DNA of 64,000 nucleotides. It comes from Enoplolaimus lenunculus. Lineage: Eukaryota; Nematoda; Enoplea; Enoplida; Thoracostomopsidae. Positions within the stretch are counted from its first letter, which is position 1. The number at the start of each line of letters is the position of its first letter. A program made the translations under genes and the position numbers. Below, one piece after another: positions 12,624 to 25,200 of the stretch. Below the pieces are notes generated by a model. That model was not told where the DNA came from and did not search any database. It saw only the letters and a program-made list of their open reading frames with translations. The stretch lies in NCBI GenBank assembly GCA_030248215.1, contig JASANG010001881.1:538304-602303 (forward strand), given 5' to 3'.

Positions 12624-12793
12624 GCCGGCCCGTAGCCAGCTCAGCTTGCGCGGGGGGGGGTAAAAATTTTTCAGGAGGGACATTCAAAGGCTTTCAATGA
12701 GTTTACAAACAACGTTGAAAACTTTCTAGGGGGCCATAATTTGTCCAGTGGGGGGACTCAGCTCACCTGACACCCCTTGGCTACTGGACCCGC
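12624..12793. mobile_element. GGCCCGTAGCCA inverted-repeat element
   Basis: Ends GGCCCGTAGCCAGC and TTGGCTACTGGACC. The interior is rich in G runs and C runs. A relative lies at 47123-47263 and a fragment near 45964-46012. Confidence 0.7.
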
Positions 12794-13421
12794 CAGTTAG
12801 TGATAGGTTTTCACACAGACGAACTTGACCCCATGCAGTAATGAATTTTCATACAGTTGCAGTTTAAGTTGTGAAATATATTAAAATTTGATTGACAGTT
12901 CAGTTTAAAATATCAAAAACGGAAACGACAAACGAATATTAAACATTAAATTTCAAAATAGCATCTCAGTGTTAATATTTAAATATGAATGGCCAAAATG
13001 CCAAATTTACCTCATTTATGGAAAAATCACACAAACCCAAAATGTTAATAAGAACCAGACAAGAAGATAATCAATTTTATGGGTATTGTGTGACGACCGA
13101 AACCAATATGGATGCCTCAATATTTTGGTATTATTTGAATAACGAAAACGGACACTGATTTTAACCAGAAAGCAAAATTGCCTAAATTGTGCATTATACA
13201 AAATGGTGAGATTTAAATCTAAGCGGTATACTTCAAATAACATTTAACATTGCTTTTTGCCGACGGCGTCAACCCTGGCAGTATAGAGTGGTTTCAACTA
13301 ACAAACAATAATTTCTGCTAACGTTAGCATAATGCAATTATAAACTTGCATTATTTTTATACATTACTAAAATTTCTAACACAACTATGATTCTCTGTTT
13401 GCAGCATCGATCACCTGTAGT

Positions 13422-13546
13422 GGCTCATGTAAAGATTAGGGGCGGAACGTTTTTCTGTGAGACTGCCATAGAGTAAGCTTAAGCTTTAGATATATTTTTT
13501 GCTGTGTCTTAAGCTTTAGGTATAAACTCATTCTTACGCATATTGA
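13422..13546 (+). mobile_element. TTAGGC MITE, subfamily C, 3'-truncated
   Basis: The left end (GGCTCATGTAAAGATTAGG) and first interior block are present. The copy stops after CATTCTTACGC and runs into unrelated sequence. Confidence 0.75.
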
Positions 13547-13920
13547 TCCCAGTAGTGAAGTTGGATCCATCTTTAAATCTGTTCTGAAATACAAATCGTC
13601 TGTATTTCATATGGGTTGTGAGATACTTAACGCTGTGGCGTATGGTGATGTGCTGTCAGTATATCGTATTTTTTAGGGATTGGATCAGTTGTCCATAAAA
13701 TGTCCATAGATGCACCAGGAATTAAACAAATTTGGTGTATTAATTATACAAGTCAAAGTGTTGCAATATTTATACAAAGCTAAACTGGTTATGCAATGAA
13801 AACATTGATTTGTGTTAAATTGGGTTATAATTATAATCTATTATGAATATAAAAACTGGAAATATATATACAACGAAATTTTGGGTTATCTTTAACTATT
13901 TTTCGTTCAATTGCCTTTGG

Positions 13921-14874
13921 GTATGATGCCAAAAAGACGAATGTAGGGCATTCCAGCTTTAATAATAGATACCAGTCAAAATGGTTGCAGTATTTGCAGC
14001 CACGACATTCTTACTAATTTGCATACCACGCACGCATATAAAAATCGACTGGAACGATGCCTAAAATACGTATGTGGGGTGTTTCAGCTTTAAAAATATA
14101 GATATGCTAGTCGTCTGATATTGCGCAATGCGCAAAGGTTCTCCATAGCAAAAAATAACTGGACAGCTGCGCTGTGGTCCCCTTATTCGTCATGGGACCC
14201 ACTGAGGGCTCAACCCGCTAGAGAAATTTTCGAGCGACACGAAAATTAGAATTTTGCTTACAGGTCAAATAAACTTGGCCGAATGCAAATTTTAGATTTA
14301 CTTTAGAGTCCTTGCCATGGTTCGCTAGCTGCGGGACTGCTGCGATGATAATCTACCTAGCAATAAAAGCACGTGTTGCAAGGAAGCCGCGAATTTTGCT
14401 CCATAGACTGAACTACAAAGTGTGTTAGCATCGTCCAACTTTTGTATCAGTTTTCGCAGTCTGCTTAATTTCAGGTTTGCTGGCGTTACTATACACAGGA
14501 TAACTGCCATTATTGTCCCATTAAATTATTTACATACAAATCAAGAAAAGTTAGTGAATGCACAAACATTCGCATGCAGATTTTCTTTTCATAGAACAAT
14601 CACGTTTATACTCTCAAAATTCGTTGCAAGCACAGTAACGCTGGAAAGTTGCCCAAAATACGTAATGTGGGGAATTCCAATTTTATTGTATAGATAAAGT
14701 AGAAACAACTACATGAATATCATCTGACAAGCCACGTTGACCGACTAAAGATAAAACATAGCATACTATCCAAATGATGAACTATGTTTACATATGAATA
14801 TTTTGCAAACGTAGTAATGCTGGAAAGTTGACCAAAATGCGTATGTGGGGTGTTTCAGCTTTAATATTATAGAT
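13921..14874 (+). repeat. Four copies of a ~55-bp dispersed repeat ending CTTTAATAATATAGAT
   Basis: Copies at 13921-13970, 14049-14104, 14641-14695 and 14820-14874 share CTGGAA..TTGCCCAAAATACGTATGTGGGGTGTTTCAGCTTTAA in parts. A fifth copy is at 42284-42339. They may be the conserved 3' ends of one longer element; no coding part is seen. Confidence 0.65.
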
Positions 14875-16784
14875 GTGTGTATTCGTGCTGGTGTATAAAA
14901 TTTTAACATTTAGTATCTTAAATTTACCTTAATCCTTACTAATCGTAACTTAATTAATATTTGAGTCGTTTTGTAAAGTTAACTTCACGGCTGATGGCGA
15001 ACGAAATGATATGCGAAGAAAATCCGAAAAAGCTCACGAAACCGTCGACCCATAACATTTGGTGATTTAACGAAGAAATAAATTTTAAAGTAGATTTCAG
15101 GACAACCCCACGAAATCGTGGATAGAAACGACCCACGGGGACCTCAACCCGTCTTCCATAAAGACATTGGTCTCTCGTAAAAAATTTCAACCTCAATTGT
15201 AAGCCGTATAACCTTGTATACCCCAACCCAATTTTTTAGCTACTAAGATGAGCTGGTTACGGTCCTACAACCTGGTGCCCCGCCTTATCGATTGCTTGGT
15301 TCAATGTGGCGCTAGATTAATAAAATCAAAGTCTGCACTGCATAACTGCATACTGCAGTGCAAAATAATTGCAATTTTAGCACCACTTGAATTTAGCAAT
15401 TGCGTCTATATTGCATGAATCACGGAAGTACCTTCCCGATCAACAATATGAAGAAAATCAAAATCGGGGGAAACGAACAGAAAATCGACTCAAAATGGCA
15501 ACTTTATGATTTAAAATGTTGTGTGAGCATTCTCAAATGTGTGTAGCATCAATTACCAGTTAGTGATAAGGTTTCAAACAAGAGAAGCGGTTAGCAGTTA
15601 GCAAACTGATATTCGCCAAAATGAAGCAAAAGTTTTAATTGACGGTACCATAAATAGGGTTGATATTTATGATCCCTTGAAACATCCGTAAAACTTTTGC
15701 TTTTAGAATTTATATATCTTTGATTCATCAAATACGTTCTACAGGTTTTGACATTGCGACGGCTGATCTGGATTTAAGGCACAAGTTTTTAGGTTTACAT
15801 TACGACAATTTACAGCTTAGCAGGCATACATCAGATTTTAGTCAGAATCTGTTGCAACAGAATGATAAAACAGAAATCAGGCAAATGGCCAACAACGAAA
15901 AGGTTCAAAACAAACAATCATATTTGAAGATGATAAATTGTACCATTGAAATAAAAACAATAATTGTAAATTTGTGCGTTGCAATGCTAAATATATGCGG
16001 AGATGTAAGACGGTAAGGACTAAGGTGCATCGAGCCCCTTTGAGCTCCTTAACTGTGCCGCGCGTTGCCATATGCCGCCGCCCGCTGCCTTTCGTCGCCG
16101 CAAGGCTGAGTTGTGGTGGCTTGCGCCAGCGAACGGCCCCGCGCGTCACAATGAAACAATTTTTTAAAATAATGCGCGGGCGTACAAAGTAGCGTAGCCT
16201 TTAGTGGAAAACCATATTTTTGGTTTTCTGAACAAAAACATTGATATTCAAATATCAACATTTGTTCGCGTTCATATCCGGAAATTTCCTAAATTCCGAT
16301 AACCGGATATCCGGCAGCGATTGCTTACCGTTCAACAGTTGCGTACAAAACCAACGTAGAAGTGTAAGCGTTGAGTTGCGCTGTCTGCCTCAAATATAAA
16401 TTTTTTGTCCGCTGCCAAACGGTAAAAGTACAGTGTCTGTTCGAGGAAATGCAGATATTGACAATTTTATGCTTATTTACTCCAGGCTGCTGTCAAAAAC
16501 ACACCATCTTACAGAGGTACGGCTCTTTAAAGCACTAACTTTTCTGTTGGGCGAAGCTTTCAAGGTGGCCTACTCAAAACAACGACGCCACAGCCTTCCA
16601 GTTTGAAAGCCTTGACTGTATAAAACGGTTATATTTCATATAGAGGCACATCTAAGCTTTCCAAACGCAGTTTACACTGTTGCAATAAAATAACAATGAC
16701 TGCAGTTGCATTCTGATTGCACAAAACTGCGGGTTGCGGGTTTTAGTACACTATTTTACAAAATATGGGTCTTGATATTTTTTA

Positions 16785-16890
16785 GATATAATACACACAT
16801 ATATACATATATATATTTATATATATACATATATATATAAATATATATAAATATATATGTATATATAAATATATATATATATTTGGTATA
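16785..16890. repeat. AT microsatellite (TATATA/ACATAT)
   Basis: A run of TATA, ACATATAT and AAATATAT words over about 100 bp. Confidence 0.95.
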
Positions 16891-17985
16891 ATTTTTTCAC
16901 TACCGTTTTGTGTGTTTTGGGTATAAATAACAACTGCAAATTTGCGTTTCGACACCAGAATGAACCTCAGATGGAGGTACAACGATGAAACACAAAACAG
17001 TGATTACCCTGCATTTATTGCATAACAGATGCACCGGTTATTTTCAGGTTTATACAGCAACCGCTTGCATCGCAGTGCTTTTGCTTACAAATGCAATTTA
17101 CGTTGAAATAATTTCATATTTGTTGCTTATTTAAGGTTGATTTCAATGTTCGACTTTCAGTTGATCGTGAGTTCTAAACTGTCAGCTTAGAAATGTTTCG
17201 GTATTAAAATTAATGAAAATAAAAGCTTAAAATCTGTATTCTGAACTGTTTTTATTAACAATGGTTAAATGAGTATTTTTTAAGACAAGAGTTGTTCTCC
17301 AACTGGGTAAGTTTTGCGTAGGAAAGAATGTATTCAGCGAATGTTGTGTTTTAGCGGCTTCAAAGTATTTCTTAGAGGGCGCGTAGGGGGTTTGCAATTT
17401 GTGCTAAAATTTAAAATATATGGAACGTTACGGGGTGTCAAACATAGTCCGCTTAGCGCTCGCAGGTAGATGTTGTACTATGCAAACCACGGTTAGTTGG
17501 ATACTCTTGTCTAAGAGTGATCATCCAGTCCTGGCATCACTTATTTAAAATTTGTGATTTTAACAATATGGTCAACATTGAGAATCGGTAGAAACCAGAA
17601 TTATAGGATCCATGGCAAAAAATGACCAAAAATATATAAACTTTTATTCTGCTGATTCAAAAAGTTCATATCCGATTTGGTATTAATTATGACGTATGGG
17701 TCACTTTATTTTACGTTTGGCCTGTGGTTTTTGCCATCGTCAATTACTGGCACCTGCCATCTGCTATAGAGCAAAATTTGTACCAAAATCTAAACAGCAG
17801 TCGTTGTTGAAAAAATATTAAAATCATAAATGTCAATAAATACGATAATGTGAAGTTATAAGCCAACAAGCGTCTATTGACGATAGCAAAAACCGCAGGA
17901 CAAACGCAAAAGAAAGTAACCCATGAATTGTCAGTCTAGGTAGGATCCGGGACATCAGACCTTTCTACCAAGCAGGTGGAAAAGC

Positions 17986-18058
17986 GGGCTACAGCGGGGA
18001 TCGAACTCTCAGCCTATGAATCCTTAAGCGAGCACTCTACCACTGCGCCACGTAGCCC
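17986..18058 (-). pseudogene. tRNA-like sequence (73 nt), probably a tRNA pseudogene or SINE head
   Basis: On the minus strand GGGCTAC and GTAGCCC pair as a 7-bp acceptor stem. GCGC/GTGC makes a D stem around AGTGGTAGA. AGTTCGATCC is a good B box and TTTT follows closely. The anticodon stem does not pair and the T stem has two mismatches, so a working tRNA is unlikely. The loop would read AAG. Confidence 0.5.
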
Positions 18059-18527
18059 ACCTCTCCAACTGCGTTCTTCGTCGACTATATGTGTCGACCA
18101 TACACCACAATGTGCATTACATTTATTGCATACGCAGAAGGACAAGCATGTCTCACAAGCTTACATGCATAAAAGTGCCATCTATAGATTTATTGTACCT
18201 TCAGCATATTTTTTCAAATTGAAATCAATAATAAGTGTTATCAAAAAGGTATCTCTATTAAACTTGAAGTAATTTAAGCCAACAGTACAAGTATCTATGA
18301 AAACTTATCAAATTACACTAATATTTACCATGAAATTCATTGAAACATAAAAAAACATTAAATGCTTTATTTCAACAAGCTTAAATTTAAATTGTACTGT
18401 CCATGAATAAGTGAAAATAATTGTTCCTTGCCCGTTTAGGGTCAGTCTCAAAAATACTTTGTAAACTTATTATTTGGTTAAAATTTTGACTGCGGTCTTG
18501 GTTTTATCATAAATTGATTGTTAAGCC

Positions 18528-18674
18528 ACTAGCGGATCCAAAGAGGAGGGGCGCATGTGCCCCCCATCAGAAATTTTTTGTGATAAAATGATTAGGTCTT
18601 TACCTTACAGTTTTTGCGTTTCATAGCATATGCCAGCCCGCCCTACCCATCAAAAATTTTTGGATCCGCCTCTG
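18528..18674. mobile_element. GCGGATCCA inverted-repeat element
   Basis: Ends AGCGGATCCAAAG and TTTTTGGATCCGCCTCTG, with GTGCCCCCCATC inside. Elements with GGCGGATCC ends and C-rich cores are widespread in invertebrate genomes. Confidence 0.72.
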
Positions 18675-18951
18675 TATTAAGCGTAAGTATAATTCAATGG
18701 GAATATTTTATAAAACTACTTTAAGTTGTAGAACAGTAGCGTAAGCGGATATATTCCTGAATTAAAGCTTAAGAATAGGCCGAATGTTTAGTGTAACGAT
18801 AAGATTTAAACTAAGCATGAGCCTAAGCGTACGCTGACACCTAAGCTTCCTTTGTTACGGTCCGGTGGAAACACGAGACCCTCTAAAAGTAACATGAGCC
18901 TGCCAATGAATGGAATAACACTTGTTACTACATATTGCGTGGAATTGCTAT

Positions 18952-19443
18952 TGCGGATCCAGGAGTAAGAGGGGGGTATGCATCCCCACCGGCTGCCGAG
19001 TGTAAGTTTTTTCAAAGTTAAAATCAAACTTATATTGCAAATCTTTGTTCCGATATCTCAAAATTTCACAGTTGTTTTGGGGCTTAACTCAGAACAACTA
19101 ATTTTCTATGTGTTTTGGCAAGTTTTAAAATAGGTCTGGCTCGGCATCCGTCTACCTGTGAACTTTCTAGCCTGTGCGCCAAGCAAAGCCTATACCTAAA
19201 CTTTAGCTTAAATCGTAGGCTCAAGCTTAAGCCTATACCTAAGTCTAAACCTAAACGTATGAATATCCTAAGCTTTTGGGAAGTTGGGATATTGCCCAGG
19301 ATATTAGGATTTTGGGTAATTGGGGTATTACTCAGAAAATTGGAAGGGACCTGTTCTTTATATGGGCCAGTTTCTGGGACTTGTGCCAAAACTTAACATT
19401 TTCCACTCGTGCATCCCTCACCAGAACTTTCTGGATCCGCCAC
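18952..19443. mobile_element. GCGGATCCAG element carrying a nested TTAGGC fragment
   Basis: Ends TGCGGATCCAGG and TTCTGGATCCGCCACTG. Between about 19180 and 19372 lies a TTAGGC-family fragment (CCTATACCTAAAC units, then GGACCTGTTCTTTATATGG). The TTAGGC family therefore appears to have entered this element. Confidence 0.65.
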
Positions 19444-19729
19444 TGTGAGATAGCGTCATCATTAGGAACCGAAGTAAGAAATTTGTTGAATCAGAAAATT
19501 GATGTTTCTACAACAACCACATAATTTTACAATATAGCAAAAATGTTGTTGATCCTGAAACTTGAACAATACACTGTGGCCCTAATTATCGTTGACTTGA
19601 AGCATATTAAAGTTGAAATTAAATTTCGATTATTTGTTATTTTGCAACTTTTAACCTTTTCTGTCATTTTTTTCATTTCCAATATTTATCTTCTTGTTTT
19701 GCTTCTTACTGTTTAGTTAAAAACTATTT

Positions 19730-19927
19730 GGCCTATGTAAAGATCAGGGACGGAAGATATTTCTGTCTGACTGCAATAAAGTAAGCTTAAGCTGTAAATC
19801 GTTTTTTTGCTTGGCCTAGGCTTAGTTTAGGCTTAACAATATGCTCATTATTACGCTTAGACTTAGGCTTACTTAGGCTAAGGAATATGCTTATAATACT
19901 GTTCCGTCCCTGTTTTTTACATTGGTC
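19730..19927 (+). mobile_element. TTAGGC MITE, subfamily C
   Basis: GGCCTATGTAAAGATCAGG left end, GTTCCGTCCCTG and TTTTACATTGGTC right end, with interior TTAGGC/TTAGAC units. Confidence 0.82.
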
Positions 19928-20659
19928 AAACTATTTTGGCTAAATCTGCAAATATAATTGAACATAAACCAACTATATATACGGGCGTCTATAATTTCCT
20001 CAAAATCTAAGACTTAGGTTCAACCGAAGACTTAGGTAAATCCTCAGGCTTTAGTGAACCTTTGCCTAAACTTGTTTCAAAGCCAGTGTAGAATAAAGTA
20101 TACAAGATCCTATACTGTCTTATTGGAGTTCAAATATATGAATTTGAGTATAAATGAAGCTGAAACCAATTGTGTTTATCAAATCTAAACAGATTACAAT
20201 ATACAGGCCCGACGCCAACAATTGATCTGGGGGTAAAACCATGCACAGCGGAACAATATACTTAATATAGTATTTTTAATTCTGATGACGAAATTTTGAC
20301 CAATAAAGCGAATTTGTTCTCAGGGGTGGTTCACCCCTTGCCAGTTAATTCTCTGTGAAAACTAATTTAAATGGTAAATCTCAATATACAAAATAGGGTT
20401 AAGAGTTTTTATATCTTAACAACATTTTTTCGCATACATTATCATTCGCTTCTCGTTCCAACGACTCGTATTCGATAGTGCATGCTTGAATTGAAATAAT
20501 TGCCTGATATAAAAACAATTGCTTGTTTCATGCAGTAATTTCATGTTGCCAGTTAGTGATAGGTCTTGTATCTCTAATCACTAATTTTTCTTGGTTTAAA
20601 ATTTTCTCATGATCACCGGCCTGGTAGCGATTTTTCGAAGTTATTTTCAAGCTTCTTTC

Positions 20660-20847
20660 GGCCCATGTTAGTTTAAGGGGCGTCCAGGTGTCTGGTGATC
20701 TATACTATAAAAGAGTAGGTTTAGATTCTTGATTACATTTTTTTGCTTAGGTTAGGCTTATGAATACATTTTTGCAATGCTTAGGCTGTAGGCTTTGGCT
20801 TAAGAATACGCTTAATCTACTGTTACGCCCTTCAAAGTAGCATTGGC
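20660..20847 (+). mobile_element. TTAGGC MITE, subfamily B
   Basis: Left end GGCCCATGTTAGTTTAAGG, right end CCCTTCAAAGTAGCATTGGC, with AAAAGAGTAGGTTTAGATTC and TTAGGC-like units inside. Confidence 0.8.
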
Positions 20848-22256
20848 ACTGGTTTTTGTCACTAATCATTTCTCGTTTAAAAACCATGTAAATTACGCAT
20901 AAGCGCTACACGCGTTAAAATTTTATTAATTGCTGAAATAGCGTTTTAACCTTGATTTATAAGCCAGCTTAGAACGAATCAGAAAATTCGTCAACTAAAA
21001 TACTCCATTAAGCTGCAACCTTTGCTTATGCCAAACCCAATTTAACTGCGAATGAGCCGAAGTGCCACATAGAGATGACCCAATCGAATTGGTGTACGAT
21101 TTTCAACCACCAATATTTTGCCTGCGAATGCACATCCTAGGCTTCGTAGTAAGCCAAATATTGAGTTATTCACAAATCGGGGCCTATACAACGGGATAAT
21201 ACGAAACCCACATTATATAAGAACTACACTTTCCTGAACGAAATCCTACGGATTTCGTTGTCCGAATCAACCTCGCTAATATACCAAGTACCTCTTAGTG
21301 TACTTTATGACTAATATTTATACTTTTCTTTTAGGGTTTCAGGATGTTTACACGAACAGGTGCTTAATGAAAAATTGGCGTCGTTTAATTTAACTTAATA
21401 AATTTGAAATTTAAATTGTAAATCTTTAAAATTCTGCCAGCACCTGGTTCGGGTTCTAAATATAAACGCATTGTTTTATCCTAAAATTGCTGTTAGATTT
21501 GCACTTAGATTTACTATTTATCTACTGCTTTTATCACGGCTGTTTCTGTGTGTTCGCTGTATTAGTAAAATTAATCTGACTTGCATGCAACATTATTTAT
21601 GTTTCGGTTTAAGCAACAACAACAACAAAAGAAACAAAAACAATAAAAATAAATATTACAAAGTAACAAATTGATCCAAACAATTTAGATTTACTTTAAT
21701 TTTTATTTAATCTTAATTTCTAATTGATGATACAACTAAGAAAAGAAGTAAATTTAGCAAAACAAAAACTCAAATTAAGATTTAAAATATTTACTCAATT
21801 ATAAGAGTATAATTTTTAGCTGATTTCGGTTTCCATTCGATTCATTTTAATCAACTGTTATTATGCAACCGAACGCGCGATAATTTATCAGTTTTTTTAA
21901 TGTTTGCTGGTGTCTTAATTTAAAATTTTCTTAATTCTACTTTATTAATCATTTCGAATATATTTCACACACACATTTATGTTTCCAATCAGCACAAACG
22001 ACAACATCAGCTAATTACGAAATAAACGTTACAACAACTGATGCCTATCGAATATTTTTTAATATCCGGATAACTGGACTTATGTTGCGGCCAGAATCAA
22101 AGACGAAACTGCCGTATTTCAAGCACTGAAATTTTCATTCGTTTGGTTTTTAGTTAATTTTGAATTTTCAAACATTTCTCGCGTCGAAATTTTGAGTCGG
22201 TCTGAAACTCTGTATTTTTCGCTCGACTTTACGGGTTTTTGGCTTGTAGTGAAATT

Positions 22257-25200
22257 ATGAATTGCTCGAAGCTGAATTGGACTACGGGTATTTATGGTCT
22301 TCTCGTTCAGTTGTTGCTTGTTTTTCTGACGTTACAATACGGTCATTGCTATCATTTGGCTGATGCTCAATCGCTTGCCGAAGCTGCGTTAAGAGTGTCT
22401 TCTCGATATGGTGAGTTCATTTTTGACCATTTTGTTCAACGTTGGAATTGTTATTTTACGTTTTTGCGACAATTTTAATTTTATACGCCAAGGTTAATAT
22501 GCCAAAACTGTTAATCTGTAATATATCAAATTTAATCAGTGCCTAAAGTGATACTTAACTTAATAACGCACGCTTTTAAAAACGACAAAATAGTTAAGTA
22601 GTTGCATTTATCACTTCCTTTAGTTCTCAATTGTGTGTAGCAGCTACAATCAGTGATCAGAGTTTATAGACAATTGAATGTACACCAGTTGTGAATTTAC
22701 AACACATCAACGCCTCGTAAAACGGAAAAGATTGCAGCACAAAGTGTGTTTAGAATTAAAATGGTTTAAATTCACTATTTTCAAAGTTTCGAGACGTCTT
22801 AGCGTTGAAATGTACTCGTCCGGATTCCGCCACGCCCCGGCAGGCGGCAAGTATATTTTTATTAAAAATTGCCGTACGTCACCTGATGCCATTGCATGCT
22901 AACAAATATATTTCGAGTATATTTTTTGTTAGCAACGCATAGCTGCGCATGGCAAAGTCCGGCACAGTAAAGTATAGCGCAACCCTTACCAACAAGGGCT
23001 CATGTATAGAACAGGGCCGGATCGTTTTCTGGAGAGGCTAAAATAGAGTCAGTTTAAGTTTTAGACTATTTTCATTGCTTAAGCATAGGCTTAGGCTTAG
23101 GCTTAGGAATAGGCTCATCCATACGTTTAGGCTTAGGCTTAGGCTTAGGAATAGGCTCATCCATACGTTTAGGCTTAGGCTTAGGCTTAGGAATAGGCTC
23201 ATCCATACGTTTAGGCTTAGGCTTAGGCTTAGGAATAGGCTCATCCATACGTTTAGGCTTAGGCTTAGGCTTAGGAATAGGCTCATCCATACGTTTAGGC
23301 TTAGGCTTAGGCTTAGGAATAGGCTCATCCATACGTTTAGGCTTAGGCTTAGGCTTAGGAATAGGCTCATCCATACGTTTAGGCTTAGGCTTAGGCTTAG
23401 GAATCTGTGTATACTACTGTTCCGGCCCTGTTCTATACATGGGCCCCAACAAGCAATAGGTGCTACATACATTAGAGAGTGACAAATGCGTGTTTTTAGA
23501 TGATCGTTCAGTTGAGACGGGCAATTTGGTTGAACAAATATTGCTCTCTGGCCCGAGTACAGATGCTGACAGCGTAAGCCATGGTATTTTATCGCGACTG
23601 CATGACGTTTATGTCAACAAAATTCAGCCGATACAAAATCAGCTAAAATACGCAGATTTAGGACGCGAAATTATAGGAGGTAGTTTTACTTTTTGAAAGT
23701 CTTTGTTTTGCTCGACAGTCGATTTTATGCGATCCTTCCGTTAGGCAATCAAAGCTTTAATCTTCTCCGCTTGTTATACAGTTCACCATCGACTTTAAAC
23801 CGAAGAATTAACCCTTATACATGATTATTATGTGTGTCATATAAAATCAACTTTTCAGGATGAGTTCAAAGCACTTTGTCCACCAATGGAAGGCATTTAG
23901 CATCGTCACTCAGCTATAAAAGTTGGTCTGGACTTTCAGATCTGGCTGATATTTTGTACTGCATATGTGTACTAAATTGTTAAACGCTGACAAACAAACG
24001 GGCCAATGTTACTTTAAGGGGCGTTACAGTAGATTAAGCGTGTTCCTAAGCCTAAGCCTAAGACTAAGCCTAAGCAAAAAAATGTAATCTAGAATCTAAA
24101 CCTACTCTTTTATGGACCCAGCAGAAACCTGGACGCCCCTTGGGCCAACAAACGTTTACAGTTCACAATCGACAGATGTGTCCCAAATAGTAAACAAGTT
24201 TCTATTCAGAAGCCAATTCGGTATGGACCAAGCGCAAGACTCAACTCCATTAATTAACCCATGGGTATCCAGAACTATACCAATGCCAAAATTGTAACTG
24301 TTTTAGAAGCCGATGTATTCTCTAAGCCGATAATTATGTTTGTTGGTCCACGTGGAACTGGTAAATCATCTCTTGTTCAATATTTATTGCAAAATGACGA
24401 AAATCGGTCTGAAGAGAAAAATTCGGGTGAATCAAAAGGTGAAAACTTTTCAACGATTTTAGTATAAAATATTCTATTTTATTCAAGACATTCTTGTAAA
24501 AACATTACATTTGCATAAACGACTGTTGTGTTAAAATACAATTAAAATAAAGGAAGGTTCTAAAATTCTGCATCAACAATTTTTTCAAAAAGTTATTCTA
24601 AAATTGCAAAAATACCAAAATGATGTATTCTTTTTGGAAAGATTGTTGTCGTAGAATGGAGAGTTTGTTATTTCGAGCAGAGAACGTTGTCATTTCATAG
24701 TACTGTAGTAACCTGAATACGAGGGGGGACTGATATTTATTTGGCCCCTCCAGAGGGTACCCCCAGTTATTTTATTCGGTTACGGACTGTTATTCATTTT
24801 TAACCCACGCTCCACCACCCTTCCTTACTGATATATGCGGTACTGCAATTGTCCGTTAAATTAAACGTTTATTTGTCTTTTCGAACTCAACTTTATTTGG
24901 ATCTGGAGTCATTTATGCACTACAATTAGGGATAATTGACATTTATGGACTTTAATTTGGGTTTATGCACTCTTCCCGCTTACCCACTTTTCATTAGAAA
25001 TACGGACTCCAATTCCTTGAAACTCAAAATGGGGATCTCCCTCTTATTACCCCCTTCTTATTCAGCTCACTACAGTACTGTGTTCAATTGCGAATTTTTT
25101 AAAATAAATAAAGCCTGAACCTAAGTTCGAGTCTATGTCTGTTTTGCCAAATGTGTGTAGCATTTGTAACCATTTGGTGATAGGTCGATTAACTTTCCAG

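Larger units (their letters stand above)
12794..22256. other. Gene-free stretch upstream of the sarcalumenin-like gene
   Basis: Outside listed repeats it is AT-rich, with a GC-rich island near 16030-16150 that has no clear gene. A promoter for the sarcalumenin-like gene should lie near its 3' end, but no TATA box or initiator could be fixed. Confidence 0.55.
22411..23475 (+). other. Intron 1 of the sarcalumenin-like gene
   Basis: Donor GTGAGT follows TCTCGATATG; the acceptor is ACATTAG before AGAGTGAC. The intron is mostly repeats: a fragment of the AATGGCTGGG family (about 22488-22593), a piece of the GTGTGTAGCA family (about 22625-22665), a GC-rich element (about 22815-22992) and a TTAGGC MITE (22996-23446). 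The last leaves only about 30 bp of other sequence before exon 2, and the pyrimidine tract there is weak. Confidence 0.75.

Noticed and set aside
13547-13686. 46-codon open stretch (HIDPSSEVGSIFK...) after a truncated MITE
   Set aside because: Too short, with no phase-matched neighbours found; it could be chance.
17986-18058. Functional tRNA gene
   Set aside because: Length and acceptor stem fit, but the anticodon stem does not pair and the T stem has mismatches.
23093-23410. Interstitial telomere or chromosome-fusion scar suggested by TTAGGC runs
   Set aside because: The runs lie inside elements with inverted ends and recur in the same layout many times, so a transposon origin explains them better.
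23038-23482. Three overlapping 100-144-codon open frames on both strands
   Set aside because: They are shadows of the 42-bp minisatellite in a MITE; the period is a multiple of three, so stops are absent in several frames.
24112-24297. Open frame at 24112-24297 as upstream coding part of the P-loop exon
   Set aside because: It lies mostly in a MITE and its phase does not match exon 2; the acceptor at 24305-24306 gives the correct phase and alignment.
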